This document shows positions 1 to 8,449 of a stretch of DNA of 64,000 nucleotides, piece by piece (the first letter of the stretch is position 1; every line of letters begins with the position of its first letter). A program made the position numbers and the translations under genes. The stretch is from JAMHWF01 sp964371405 (lineage in GTDB: Bacteria; Pseudomonadota; Gammaproteobacteria; Burkholderiales; Burkholderiaceae_C). Where the stretch lies: positions 30,103 to 94,102 of the forward strand of contig CAYJLV010000012.1 in the NCBI GenBank assembly GCA_964371405.1, in the 5' to 3' direction. The notes under the pieces were generated by a model. That model made no database searches, was not told the DNA's origin, and saw only the letters and a list, made by a program, of their open reading frames with translations.

Positions 1-69
1 CTGGCGGTAGCGTTCGCCGAACTGCTCGCGCGAGGGCGGCGGGGGTGCTTGTCCGGTGCGCGGCTTCAT
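1..69 (-). CDS. 5' end of an unidentified gene, cut by the left edge
   Basis: Reading leftwards from an ATG at 69, the frame stays open for 23 codons to the window edge. It begins MKPRTGQAPPPPSREQFGER and is proline-rich at first. No family can be assigned from so few residues. It is divergent from the aryl-acid ligase gene, with about 170 bp between them containing a palindrome, so it may belong to the same regulon. Whether it is a real gene cannot be settled from 69 bases. Confidence 0.4.
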   Translation of the reverse strand, partial: MKPRTGQAPPPPSREQFGERYRQ

Positions 70-133
70 GAGCCGGAGCCAAGCAAGGCACGTTCCCGCG
101 CCGCACGGCTGCGGCACGGCCGCCCCGAGCCAA

Positions 134-152
134 GCGAATAGACGCTATTCGC
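134..152. promoter_or_regulatory. perfect palindrome between divergent genes, possible operator
   Basis: The arms GCGAATAG and CTATTCGC are perfect inverted repeats separated by ACG. They lie in the intergenic region between the leftward partial gene and the rightward aryl-CoA cluster, about 90 bp before the ligase start. The size and ATTC/GAAT character suit a dimeric regulator such as a LysR protein. The NahR-type regulator at 5.6-6.5 kb is a candidate, but that link is inference. Confidence 0.4.
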
Positions 153-238
153 CGACTTTGTTGCGACCTGCAGGCGCTAGCCCTACATTGCGCCGGAGCG
201 CTGAGGCCCGGGCGCCGCGGAAACGGAGAGGGGACGAC

Positions 239-1888
239 ATGCTGGCAGGGACGACACCATGGCCGCCCGACGTGGCGGAGCGCTATCGGCAAGCGGGGTT
301 GTGGGAGGGGCGGACGATCGCCGAAGTCGTCGCTGCCGTGTCCGACCGGCAGCCCGGCAAGATCGCCGTCATCGACGGCGATCGCGAGACCTGCTACGCC
401 GAGCTGACGACCCGAGTCGATCGCCTGGCCGCCCGGCTGCGCCGCGACGGCCTCGGCCTGCACGACCGCGTCGTGATGCAGTTGCCGAACTCGCTCGAGT
501 TCGTCGTCGCCTGGCTCGCGCTGACGCGCATCGGCGCGATTCCAGTGATGGCGCTGCGCGCGCACCGCGAGGCCGAGATCGCGCATTTCGTACGTGCTTC
601 CGGCGCGGTGGCCTGCATGGTCCCCGACGTCGTCCAGCGCTTCGACCACCGCGCGATGGCGCAGGCGGTCGCCGCGCAGTGCCCGACGCTGAAGACGGTC
701 TACGTGCTCGGCGAGCCGCTGGCAGGCCAACGCGCGCTCGGCCCGCTGATCGACGAGCCGCTGGCTCCCGCCCAGGTCGCGGCGGAGCTCGCCGGCTTGC
801 GCCCCGACCCGGGCGAGGTCGCGACGATGCTGTTGTCAGGCGGCACCACGTCGGTGTCCAAGCTGATCCCGCGCACGCACGACGACTACGTGCTCAACGC
901 CCGGGCCTGCGCCCAGGTCGCCGGCTTCGATGCCGGCACGGTGTGGATGGCCGTGCTGCCGCTCGGCCACAACTACAACCTCGCGTCGCCCGGCATGCTC
1001 GGCGTCTTCTACTACGGCGGCACGGTCCTGATCGCTCCGTCGATGGATGCCGGGACCGTGTTCCCGCTGGTCGAACGGCACCGCGTCAGCGTCATCTCGG
1101 CGGCGGTGCCGCTCGTCACCGCCTGGCTCGCGTCGCCTGTGCCGGCGGCGTGCGATCTGTCGTCGCTGAAGGTGATCCAGAACGGCGGCGCACGGCTCGC
1201 GCCCGAGCTGCGCCTTCGCATCCGCGAGCGCTTGGGCTGCACGCCGCAGGAGGTCTACGGCACCGCCGAGGGTCTGATCAACATGACGCGGCTCGACGAT
1301 CCCGACGATCTGCTGTTCGAGACCTCGGGCGCGCCGGTGTGCGAGGCCGACGAGATCAAGGTCGTCGACGACGACGGCCGCGAGGTGCCCGACGGCACTC
1401 CCGGCGAACTGCTCACGCGCGGGCCGTACACGATCCGCGGCTACTACGACGCGCCCGACAAGACCCGCGAGGCGTTCACCGCCGACGGCTTCTACCGGAT
1501 GGGCGACGTGGTGCGCAAGCACGGCCGCTACGTCTCGACCGAGGGCCGCCGCAACGATCTCATCAACCGCGGCGGCGAGAAGATCTCCTGCGAGGAGGTC
1601 GAGAACCTGATCTTCAGGCACCCGGCGGTGCACCATGTCGCGCTCGTCGCGATGCCCGACGAGAAGTTCGGCGAGAAGGCCTGCGCCTTCGTCGTCACCA
1701 AGCCCGGGGCGACGCTCGCTTTCGACGAGCTGATCGACTTCCTCAGGCAGCAGCGCATCGCGAGCTTCAAGCTGCCCGAGCGGCTCGAGATCATCGACGC
1801 GCTGCCGACCAGCCTGGTCGGCAAGGTGCTCAAGGGCCAGTTGCGCGAGGCGATCGCGGCCCGGCTCGCCGCCGAGGCCGACCGATGA
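239..1888 (+). CDS. EntE-type aryl acid adenylate/CoA ligase (salicylate- or hydroxybenzoate-activating)
   Basis: An AMP-binding enzyme of 549 residues that aligns by eye along its length with 2,3-dihydroxybenzoate-AMP ligase EntE. The P-loop is LSGGTTSVSKLIPRTH, the core A5 region reads EVYGTAEGLINMTRLDD, and the hinge/A8 region reads GRRNDLINRGGEKISCEEVE. The C-terminal A10 lysine lies in LPTSLVGKVLKGQLR. It should activate an aryl acid with ATP and, judging by the neighbours, pass it to CoA. The frame is open from position 56, but the ATG at 239 is preceded by a strong GGAGAGGGG ribosome site and matches the family's N-terminus (ERYRQAGLWEG). The stop overlaps the next start by 4 nt, so it leads an operon with the monooxygenase and OYE genes. 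Salicylate is the best substrate guess because a NahR-type regulator sits at the end of the cluster; anthranilate or another hydroxybenzoate is possible. Confidence 0.85.
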   Translation: MLAGTTPWPPDVAERYRQAGLWEGRTIAEVVAAVSDRQPGKIAVIDGDRETCYAELTTRVDRLAARLRRDGLGLHDRVVMQLPNSLEFVVAWLALTRIGAIPVMALRAHREAEIAHFVRASGAVACMVPDVVQRFDHRAMAQAVAAQCPTLKTVYVLGEPLAGQRALGPLIDEPLAPAQVAAELAGLRPDPGEVATMLLSGGTTSVSKLIPRTHDDYVLNARACAQVAGFDAGTVWMAVLPLGHNYNLASPGMLGVFYYGGTVLIAPSMDAGTVFPLVERHRVSVISAAVPLVTAWLASPVPAACDLSSLKVIQNGGARLAPELRLRIRERLGCTPQEVYGTAEGLINMTRLDDPDDLLFETSGAPVCEADEIKVVDDDGREVPDGTPGELLTRGPYTIRGYYDAPDKTREAFTADGFYRMGDVVRKHGRYVSTEGRRNDLINRGGEKISCEEVENLIFRHPAVHHVALVAMPDEKFGEKACAFVVTKPGATLAFDELIDFLRQQRIASFKLPERLEIIDALPTSLVGKVLKGQLREAIAARLAAEADR

Positions 1889-3051
1889 AGATCCGCATCG
1901 TCGGCGCCGGTCCCGCGGGTCTGTGCTTCGCCGCGTTGATGAAGCGTGCCGGCCCCTCGCACGACATCGTGCTCGTGGAGCGCGGTTCGCGTGACGCGAC
2001 CTGGGGCTTCGGGGTCGTCTTCTCCGACCGCGCGCTCGAATTCCTGCGCGCCGACGACGAAGAGCTGTACCGCACCCTGACGCCGCATTTCGAGAGCTGG
2101 CCCGAGATCGCCATCGTCCACAACGACGTGCGCGTGCCGGTCGCCGGCAACGGCTTCTCGTCGATCGGCCGGCTCGAATTGCTGACGCTGCTGTATGCGC
2201 ACGTCGAGCGGCTCGGCGTGCCGATCCGCTTCGACACCGAAGCGACCTCGCTCGACGCGTTCGCCGATGCCGACCTGATCGTCGGCGCGAACGGCGCGTT
2301 CTCATGGATCCGCGCCGAGAACGAGGCGAAGTTCGGCACCAGCGTCGACTGGCGGCCCAACCGCTTCATCTGGTACGGAACGACGAAGCCGTTCAACAGC
2401 CTGACGCTCACCTTCCGCGAGACGCCGCACGGCGTGTTCTGCGCGCACCACTACCGCTACCGGCCCGACCGCAGCACCTTCCTCGTCGAGGTGACGGACG
2501 CGACGTGGCGGCGCGCCGGCTTCGACCGGATGGACGCCGACGCGACGATCGCGGCCTGCGAGCGCGCTTTCGCCGCCGACCTCGACGGCCATCCGATCCT
2601 GTCGAACCGCTCGCTCTGGCGCCAGTTCCCGGCGGTGTGGAACGAGCGCTGGAGCTACGACCGCGTCGTGCTGCTCGGCGACGCGCTGCGCACGGCGCAC
2701 TTCTCGATCGGTTCGGGCACGCGGCTGGCGATGGAGGACGCGATCGCGCTCGCGAAGGCCTTCGCCGCCTGCGGCGACGACGTGCCTGCGGCGCTCGCGC
2801 AGTTCCAGGCCGCGCGGTTGCCGCCGATGAAGAAGATCTGGGACGCCGCCAACACGAGCCTGCGCTGGTACGAGCGGATGGACGAGTTGGTGCCCGCACT
2901 CGCGCCTGTCGAGTTCGCCTACAGTTACATGACGCGCACTGGACGCGTCGACCATGCCGAGGTGCGCCGTCGCGACCCGCAACTCGCGGGCGCCTACGAG
3001 GCGCTGCATCCGGAAGTGACACGACAACCACGAGAGGAGACCCCGCGATGA
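1885..3051 (+). CDS. FAD-dependent monooxygenase of the salicylyl-CoA 5-hydroxylase / 2-aminobenzoyl-CoA monooxygenase type
   Basis: A 388-residue flavoprotein monooxygenase. The FAD-binding motif GAGPAG is at residues 7-12, the family block WGFGVVFSDRALEFL follows near residue 40, and the second FAD motif VVLLGDALRTAHFSIGSGT is near residue 260. This pattern fits the N-terminal half of the bifunctional salicylyl-CoA 5-hydroxylase / anthraniloyl-CoA monooxygenase-reductase family. In many relatives this domain is fused to an OYE domain; here the OYE partner is a separate gene overlapping by 4 nt (ATGA). Expected role: hydroxylation of an aryl-CoA made by the upstream ligase, using NAD(P)H and O2 in the cytosol. 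The family is clear; the exact substrate is not. Confidence 0.85.
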   Translation: MKIRIVGAGPAGLCFAALMKRAGPSHDIVLVERGSRDATWGFGVVFSDRALEFLRADDEELYRTLTPHFESWPEIAIVHNDVRVPVAGNGFSSIGRLELLTLLYAHVERLGVPIRFDTEATSLDAFADADLIVGANGAFSWIRAENEAKFGTSVDWRPNRFIWYGTTKPFNSLTLTFRETPHGVFCAHHYRYRPDRSTFLVEVTDATWRRAGFDRMDADATIAACERAFAADLDGHPILSNRSLWRQFPAVWNERWSYDRVVLLGDALRTAHFSIGSGTRLAMEDAIALAKAFAACGDDVPAALAQFQAARLPPMKKIWDAANTSLRWYERMDELVPALAPVEFAYSYMTRTGRVDHAEVRRRDPQLAGAYEALHPEVTRQPREETPR

Positions 3052-5018
3052 AACCCGGCGAAGCGAAGCTCGCGCACCTGTTCCAGCCCGGCCGCTTCGG
3101 CCGTTTCGAGATCAAGAACCGCGTCAAGTACGGCGCCTGCTGCGTCTCGAACTACAACACGCGCGACGGCTTCATCACGGAGCGCGAGATCGCGCGCATG
3201 AAGGTGATCGCACGGACCGGCTGCGGCATCATCACGAACCAGGGCGCGTATCCCGACCCGCTCGGCGAGGGCAAGGCCTACTTCCGCCAGGTCGCGATCT
3301 TCGACGACAAGTTCCTGCCGCAGTTCGAGCGCATCGCCGAGGACATCAAGGCGCAGGGCGCGATGGCGATCCAGCAGATCCTGCACGCCGGACGCTACGG
3401 CGGCATCGACCTCGGCTACTGCATCCAGCCTTCCGACGTGCCGCAGACGCTGCCGCACTTCCGCCCGCCCAAGGTGATGACGACCGACGAGATCCGCGAC
3501 TGCATCCGCCAGCACGCCGAGGCGGCGCAGCGCGCGATCCGCGCCGGCTTCGACGGCACGGAAGTGACGAGCTTCATGGGCTACCTGCTCGCCAACTTCA
3601 ACTCGCGCTTCACCAACCAGCGCACCGACGAATACGGCGGCTCGATCGAGAACCGCGGCCGCTTCATGCGCGAGCTGATCGACGGCATCAAGCAGGCCAC
3701 GCCCGACCACCCGCTCGTCGTGCGGCTCAACGGTGCCGAGCTGATGGACAAGTGGGGCGGCAACACCGAGGACGAGTGCTTCGAGCTGATGCAGCAGGCC
3801 GTCGATGCCGGCGTCGACATGATCAGCGTGACGGTCGGCTGGCAGGAGGCACCCGAGTCGTCGATCGGCCGCGACATCCCGCCCGGCTACTGGAACTATC
3901 TGTCCGAGCGCGCCAAGAAGCTGTTCCCGAACACGCTGATCACATTCGGCAACCGGCTGCCTGACCCGCGCATGGCCGACGACTGCCTGCGCGACGGCGT
4001 GTTCGACTACTGGGAGGTGTGCCGCCCGCTGCTCGCCGACCCCGAGCTGATCCACAAGGCCGCCGAGGACCGGCTCGACGAGACGCGGCGCTGCATCGGC
4101 TCGCTCAACTGCCTGTCGCGCCTGTTCCGTGACCTGCCCTACACCTGCACGATGAACCCGGCGCTCGGCCACGAGGTCGAGCCCGAATACCAGGTGACCC
4201 CGGCGGCCGTGAAGAAGAAGGTGATGGTGATCGGCGCCGGCCCGGCCGGCATGGAATGCGCCATCACGGCGAAGAAGCGCGGCCACGATGTCACCGTGTT
4301 CGACAAGGCCGACCGCATCGGCGGCAACCTCTACGCCTACGCCGTCAACGACCTCGCGCGCCCCGACGACCTGCTGTCGGTGATCTCGCACTACGAGGTG
4401 GTGGCCAGGAAGCTCGGCATCGACGTGCGGCTCAACACCGAGGTGCATGCCAAGTTCATGCGCAGCGTGCTGCATCAGTACGACGTCTGCGTCGTCGCCG
4501 CCGGCGCGGCGATCGACCGCAGCCGCGTCGCCCACATCCCGGGCGCCGAGCGCATGGTCGACGCGCTCGACGTGGCGCACGGCCGCGCGACGGTCGGCCC
4601 GCGCGTCGTCGTCGTCGGCGGCGGCAAGATCGGCCTGACGCTGGCTGAATCGCTGCGCAAGCACAAGGGCGCGACGGTCACCGTCGTCGAGTCGGGCAAG
4701 CGCATCGCGGGCGACGTGAAGCCGTCGTTCAAGTGGCGCCACGCTTCCTGGGTCGAGGAACTCGGCATTGCGTGCCTGACATCGAGCACCGTCGTCAAGA
4801 TCGACGAAGGCGGCGTCACGGTGCGCAACGCCAAAGGCGAGGAGCGTGTCATCGAGGCCGACAGCGTCGTGCTCGCGGCCGGCGTCGCGCCGGCGCACGC
4901 GCTGCTGCACGAGTTCGAGTGGATGGTCGACGAGTTGCACGGCGTCGGCGATGCGGTGATCCCGCGCGGCCTCGAGCAGGCGATCCAGGAAGGCTTCCGG
5001 CTGGGCGTGCGGCTATGA
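3048..5018 (+). CDS. OYE-family NADH:flavin oxidoreductase, 2,4-dienoyl-CoA reductase architecture
   Basis: A 656-residue protein. The N-terminal FMN TIM barrel (about residues 1-345) contains QQILHAGRYGG and RFTNQRTDEYGGSIENR. The C-terminal FAD/NAD(P) half contains VMVIGAGPAGMECAI near residue 390 and VVVVGGGKIGLTLAE near 520. Dienoyl-CoA reductases carry C-x2-C-x3-C-x11-C for a [4Fe-4S] cluster between the halves. Here the corresponding stretch is C349-IGSLN-C355 followed by C367, so the second cysteine is Ser352 and one residue is missing. The cluster may be absent or altered. The gene is coupled by 4-nt overlaps to the monooxygenase and to the next small gene. It probably reduces the dearomatised or hydroxylated aryl-CoA product, as the OYE domain does in aminobenzoyl-CoA monooxygenase/reductase. 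That role is inferred. Confidence 0.82.
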   Translation: MKPGEAKLAHLFQPGRFGRFEIKNRVKYGACCVSNYNTRDGFITEREIARMKVIARTGCGIITNQGAYPDPLGEGKAYFRQVAIFDDKFLPQFERIAEDIKAQGAMAIQQILHAGRYGGIDLGYCIQPSDVPQTLPHFRPPKVMTTDEIRDCIRQHAEAAQRAIRAGFDGTEVTSFMGYLLANFNSRFTNQRTDEYGGSIENRGRFMRELIDGIKQATPDHPLVVRLNGAELMDKWGGNTEDECFELMQQAVDAGVDMISVTVGWQEAPESSIGRDIPPGYWNYLSERAKKLFPNTLITFGNRLPDPRMADDCLRDGVFDYWEVCRPLLADPELIHKAAEDRLDETRRCIGSLNCLSRLFRDLPYTCTMNPALGHEVEPEYQVTPAAVKKKVMVIGAGPAGMECAITAKKRGHDVTVFDKADRIGGNLYAYAVNDLARPDDLLSVISHYEVVARKLGIDVRLNTEVHAKFMRSVLHQYDVCVVAAGAAIDRSRVAHIPGAERMVDALDVAHGRATVGPRVVVVGGGKIGLTLAESLRKHKGATVTVVESGKRIAGDVKPSFKWRHASWVEELGIACLTSSTVVKIDEGGVTVRNAKGEERVIEADSVVLAAGVAPAHALLHEFEWMVDELHGVGDAVIPRGLEQAIQEGFRLGVRL

Positions 5019-5443
5019 GCGGCGTGACGACCGACGCGGTGCCGGCGGCGCTGCCGTCGGCCGGCCCCTGGGCGGCGGCCGCCGCGCGCTTCGATGAACT
5101 CTTCGCCCCGCTCGATCCCGGCGCCCGGATCGCGCTGCTCGCGCGCTCGGCGCCGTCGCACGTGCTCGTCTGGGAGGCCGGTGAAGCGGGTGTGGACGCA
5201 CGAGTCGAGCCTTTCACCGGATACCGTGCGACCTCCGCCGACATCGTGCTCGCGGCCGACGACGCGGCACTCGCCGCCGTGCGTGCGGCCGCCGACGGCG
5301 CGCTGTTCGAGGCCTTGCGTGCCGGCATTCGCTCCGGCGCGATCGTCTGCTACATGCTCGAGCGTCGCTGCCTGCTCGAGGAACGCGGCTACGACGAGTT
5401 GCTCGACGCGCTCGGCTTCGCCTTCATGGGGGCGTGCCGGTGA
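5015..5443 (+). CDS. small protein of unknown function in the aryl-CoA cluster
   Basis: 142 residues, not recognised. The sequence is alanine-rich at the start, with no signal peptide or membrane segment. Residues 110-142 hold a short Cys/Arg-rich stretch (VCYMLERRCLLEER) and end in FAFMGACR. The start overlaps the OYE stop (ATGA) and the 3' end overlaps the next zinc-ribbon gene by 10 nt, so it is co-translated with the aryl-CoA enzymes. An accessory or subunit role is likely but unproven. Confidence 0.65.
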   Translation: MSGVTTDAVPAALPSAGPWAAAAARFDELFAPLDPGARIALLARSAPSHVLVWEAGEAGVDARVEPFTGYRATSADIVLAADDAALAAVRAAADGALFEALRAGIRSGAIVCYMLERRCLLEERGYDELLDALGFAFMGACR

Positions 5444-5703
5444 TCTTCACCAACCCGGCCGGCGCGCCGGAACTGGCCTGCGACGAATGCGGTTGCCGCT
5501 GGTTCGATCGCATGACCGGTGCCTGCTACGAGTGCGGCGTGCCGGTCCCGCCGGACGCGCAGGCCGAATACCGCCGCGCGCTCGAAGCCCATGGCGCGAT
5601 GCGTCGCGCCGCGGCTACGGCGCCGCAAAGCGGCGCGCCACCAGATCGCGCAGCCAGCAGATCGCCGGATCCCGATGCGCCTTCGTGTGCCAGTACAGGC
5701 TGA
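5434..5703 (+). CDS. small zinc-ribbon protein
   Basis: 89 residues from a GTG start inside the previous gene. Two Cys pairs, CDECG and CYECG, spaced 15 residues apart near residues 16-37, form a rubredoxin-like zinc ribbon. The C-terminal half is low-complexity Ala/Pro/Arg. Its last 89 bp lie antisense over the 3' end of the convergent LysR gene, so the C-terminus may be less reliable than the zinc-binding part. It could mediate protein contacts in the aryl-CoA pathway or carry metal; no function can be assigned. Confidence 0.6.
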   Translation: MPVIFTNPAGAPELACDECGCRWFDRMTGACYECGVPVPPDAQAEYRRALEAHGAMRRAAATAPQSGAPPDRAASRSPDPDAPSCASTG

Positions 5704-6526
5704 TCTCGATCGACGGCAGTTCCACCGGGTGCGGCCGAAAGCTGAGCGCGAAGTGGCGCACGCTGCGCAACGCGAAGGCTTCCGGCACGGTCGCCACGAG
5801 GTCGGAGGTTTCGAGGACGTCGGCCAGCGCGACGAAGTGCGGCACGCGCAGCCGGATGCGCCGGCGCAGCCCGGCCCGCTCGATCAGCTCGTCGACCCGG
5901 CCGTGGCCGGTGCCCGCGGAGACGACGACGGCATGCTCGGCGTTCTCGTAGTCCGCGAGCGCGGCGTCGGGCCGGTCGAGCGGGTGACCCTTGCGAAACA
6001 GGCACACGTAGCGCTGCGCGAACAGCACGCGACGATGGAAGTCGGTCGCCAGATCCGGCAGATAACCCAGCGCCAGATCGACCTTGCCCGTCTCCATCTC
6101 GAAGCGGAGATTGACGGCGGTGTTGCGCAGCGTCGCGATGCTGGCGCCCGACGCCTCGGCCGACAGGGCCTCCATCAGGCGCGGCAAAAAATGGAACTCG
6201 CCGATGTCGGTCATCGCGAGGACGAACTGGCGGCGGCTCGTCGCGGCGTCGAACTGCAGCGTGCTCGTCAGCGCCTCGCCGAGATTTGCGAGCGCATGGG
6301 CCACCCGCGGCGCGAGTTCGTCGGCCAGCGGCGTCGGCTGCATGCCGCGCGCCGTCGCGACGAACAGCTTGTCGCCGAGCATTGCGCGCAGGCGGTTGAG
6401 TGCGCTGCTGACGGCCGGTTGCGAGAGATCGAGATGCTCGGCCGCCAGCGAGACCCGGCGATCCTGGTAGACCTGCACGAACACGCGCAGCAGGTTCAGG
6501 TCGATGGTTTGCGAGAGCTGTGCCAT
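5615..6526 (-). CDS. LysR-family regulator of the NahR/NagR (salicylate-responsive) type
   Basis: 303 residues. The winged HTH occupies residues 1-65 (DLNLLRVFVQVYQDRRVSLA, then LSQPAVSSALNRLR). The effector domain contains the NahR-like blocks FVLAMTDIGEFHFLPRLM and VVSAGTGHGRVDELI, and ends SLYWHTKAHRDPAICWLRDL. These match NahR of naphthalene/salicylate degradation by eye. It is convergent with the aryl-CoA operon and most likely controls it in response to an aromatic acid. The ATG at 6526 gives the standard LysR N-terminus. The effector is inferred from family and context. Confidence 0.88.
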   Translation of the reverse strand: MAQLSQTIDLNLLRVFVQVYQDRRVSLAAEHLDLSQPAVSSALNRLRAMLGDKLFVATARGMQPTPLADELAPRVAHALANLGEALTSTLQFDAATSRRQFVLAMTDIGEFHFLPRLMEALSAEASGASIATLRNTAVNLRFEMETGKVDLALGYLPDLATDFHRRVLFAQRYVCLFRKGHPLDRPDAALADYENAEHAVVVSAGTGHGRVDELIERAGLRRRIRLRVPHFVALADVLETSDLVATVPEAFALRSVRHFALSFRPHPVELPSIEISLYWHTKAHRDPAICWLRDLVARRFAAP

Positions 6527-6572
6527 GTGATCCGGCTCGTGGATCGGTTCTGCTGCCCGCGGCCCGAGCGGC

Positions 6573-6947
6573 CTACTTGTCCGGTCGCGTCCACATCCAC
6601 GCCGCGACGAGCGCCATCGTCACGGGCACGCCGATGCGCAGCACAGGCGGGCCGACGAGCAGCGCGACGGCGCTGCCGCTGACCGCCATGCTGATCGTCG
6701 CGAACCATTTCGCGTAGCGCGGGATGGCGCGCCGTTCGCGCCAGCGCCGCGTCATCGGGCCGTAGACGGGGTGCGCGAGCAACCAGCGCTCGAGAGGGGG
6801 CCAGCCGCGGCCGGCAGCCCAGGTGGCGACGAGGATGAACGGCACGGTGGGCAGCACCGGCACGACGATGCCGACGATGCCGACGGCCAGCGACGCGATC
6901 GCCAGCGCGCGCCACAGCAGGACAACGGTGTGGCGTTGCAGGCTCAT
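6573..6947 (-). CDS. DUF454 (YbaN family) inner-membrane protein
   Basis: 124 residues. Three hydrophobic segments (about 8-45, 88-105 and 106-120) bracket the family core, which includes VPVLPTVPFILVATWAAGRG and AIPRYAKWFA. This matches the YbaN/DUF454 family of small membrane proteins with no established biochemical role. The ATG at 6947 gives MSLQRHTVVLLWRAL; the frame is open further upstream but that part overlaps the amidase and lacks family similarity. It sits between the LysR gene and the amidase on the same strand. Confidence 0.8.
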   Translation of the reverse strand: MSLQRHTVVLLWRALAIASLAVGIVGIVVPVLPTVPFILVATWAAGRGWPPLERWLLAHPVYGPMTRRWRERRAIPRYAKWFATISMAVSGSAVALLVGPPVLRIGVPVTMALVAAWMWTRPDK

Positions 6948-6967
6948 CGATGGCGCGGCACCGTCGT

Positions 6968-8449
6968 TCAGGCCCGCAGCGGCGCCGGCACGAGATAGCC
7001 GCCGAGGCGCTGCTGCACCAGCGCCGCGAACTGCAGCGTCGTGCGGTCTTCGAGCCAGGCGCCGACCGCCTGCATGCCGACCGGCACGCCGTCGACGAGC
7101 TGCCCGGTCGGGATCACTGTCGACGGCAGGTCGGCCACCGTCACCAGCCCCGGCCACGCGAGGTTGGTCAGGTAGGGGTGCGGCGCACCGTCGATCGTCA
7201 CCGTGCGCTGCAGCTGCGCCGTGTGGTCGACGCCCGAGAGATCGTGGGCGAACGCCGGCGTCGACATCACCGGGCACAGCACGATGTCGTGCTCGCCGAA
7301 GAACTGCTCCCACTGCGCGGCGATCATGCGGCGCTGTTCGAGCCGCGCGAACCAGTCGCGCGCAGTCAGGCGCGCGGCGCGGCCGATGCGCGCGGCGAAG
7401 CTGCGGTCGTCGGCCGGCGCGTCGGCGCCGAGCGGGCGCAGCGCCGCAGGCACCGCGTCGGGCGCGTCGCCGTACTGCGCGAACAGCAGGTCGAAGTAGA
7501 CGTCGAGCGCATGCGCTGCGTCGACGGGCGGGCGGCGCAGCAGCGTGATGCGTGCGCCGGCGCGTTCCAGATCATCGACCCAGCGCTCGAGCGCGGCGCG
7601 ATAAGCCCCATCCAGCGGTGCGCCATCGGCGTCGAGCAGCACGGCGACGCGATGGTCCTCGAGCCGGTGGTGGCGCGGCGCGGGCAGCGCCCAGCGCCGG
7701 CCCTTGGCTTCGACACCGCCGGGCGCGGCGATCACGTCCAGCGCGAGCTGCAGGTCGCGCGCGTCGCGCGCCAGCGGGCCGGCGACGCCCATCTCGAGCG
7801 GGTTGCGCGCCGGCGGCAGCGGCGGGATGTGGCCACCCAGCGGCACCAGCCCATGGCTCGCCTTGTGGCCCCACACGCCGTTGAAGTGCGCGGGGCAGCG
7901 GATCGATCCGCCGATGTCGCTGCCGATGTCGAGCGGCGACAGGCCCGCGGCGACGGCCGCCGCCGCGCCGCCCGACGAGCCGCCGGCGCTGCGGTCGGCG
8001 CGCCAGGGGTTGCGCGTCAGGCCGTAGACGGCGTTGTAGGTCTGGTGGTTGCCCGCGCCCTCGGGCACGTTCGTCTTGCCGAAGATCACGGCACCGGCGT
8101 GGCGCAGCGCCGCGACGACGTCGGCATCGCGCTGCGGGCGGTGCGCGCGCAACGCCTCGAAGCCGCAGACGGTGGGCATGCCGACGACCTCGAACGCGTC
8201 CTTGATCGTCATCGGGAGCCCGTGCAGCGGGCCGAGCCGGCGACCGCGTGCCAGCGCGGCATCGCAGCGCGCGGCCTGCGCCAGCGCGCCTTCCTCGTCG
8301 AGCGCGACGACGGCGTTGATCGCCGGATCGACCTCGCGCACGCGCTCGAGGTGCAGCCGCAGCAACTCGACGGCGCCGATCCGGCGCGCGTGCAGCCGCG
8401 CCAGCATCTCGGTGGCGGACTGGAACGGCAGGGGCAGTTCGCGCGTCAC
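6968..8449 (-). CDS. amidase signature enzyme
   Basis: 493 residues from a GTG that overlaps the bpt stop by 4 nt. The amidase-signature catalytic set is intact: Lys83 in TIKDAFE, the cis-Ser at 158 in AGGSSGG, and the nucleophile Ser182 in GSDIGGSIRCPA. It hydrolyses an amide bond in the cytosol; substrates in this family range from aryl and aliphatic amides to small peptides and cannot be read from sequence. Coupling to bpt and aat is probably positional rather than functional. The family's usual length is about 450-500 residues, so the gene looks complete. Confidence 0.88.
   Translation of the reverse strand: MTRELPLPFQSATEMLARLHARRIGAVELLRLHLERVREVDPAINAVVALDEEGALAQAARCDAALARGRRLGPLHGLPMTIKDAFEVVGMPTVCGFEALRAHRPQRDADVVAALRHAGAVIFGKTNVPEGAGNHQTYNAVYGLTRNPWRADRSAGGSSGGAAAAVAAGLSPLDIGSDIGGSIRCPAHFNGVWGHKASHGLVPLGGHIPPLPPARNPLEMGVAGPLARDARDLQLALDVIAAPGGVEAKGRRWALPAPRHHRLEDHRVAVLLDADGAPLDGAYRAALERWVDDLERAGARITLLRRPPVDAAHALDVYFDLLFAQYGDAPDAVPAALRPLGADAPADDRSFAARIGRAARLTARDWFARLEQRRMIAAQWEQFFGEHDIVLCPVMSTPAFAHDLSGVDHTAQLQRTVTIDGAPHPYLTNLAWPGLVTVADLPSTVIPTGQLVDGVPVGMQAVGAWLEDRTTLQFAALVQQRLGGYLVPAPLRA

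Noticed and set aside
56..238. N-terminal extension of the aryl acid ligase
   Set aside because: Not similar to EntE-type N-termini, crosses the palindrome, and the ATG at 239 has a strong ribosome site.
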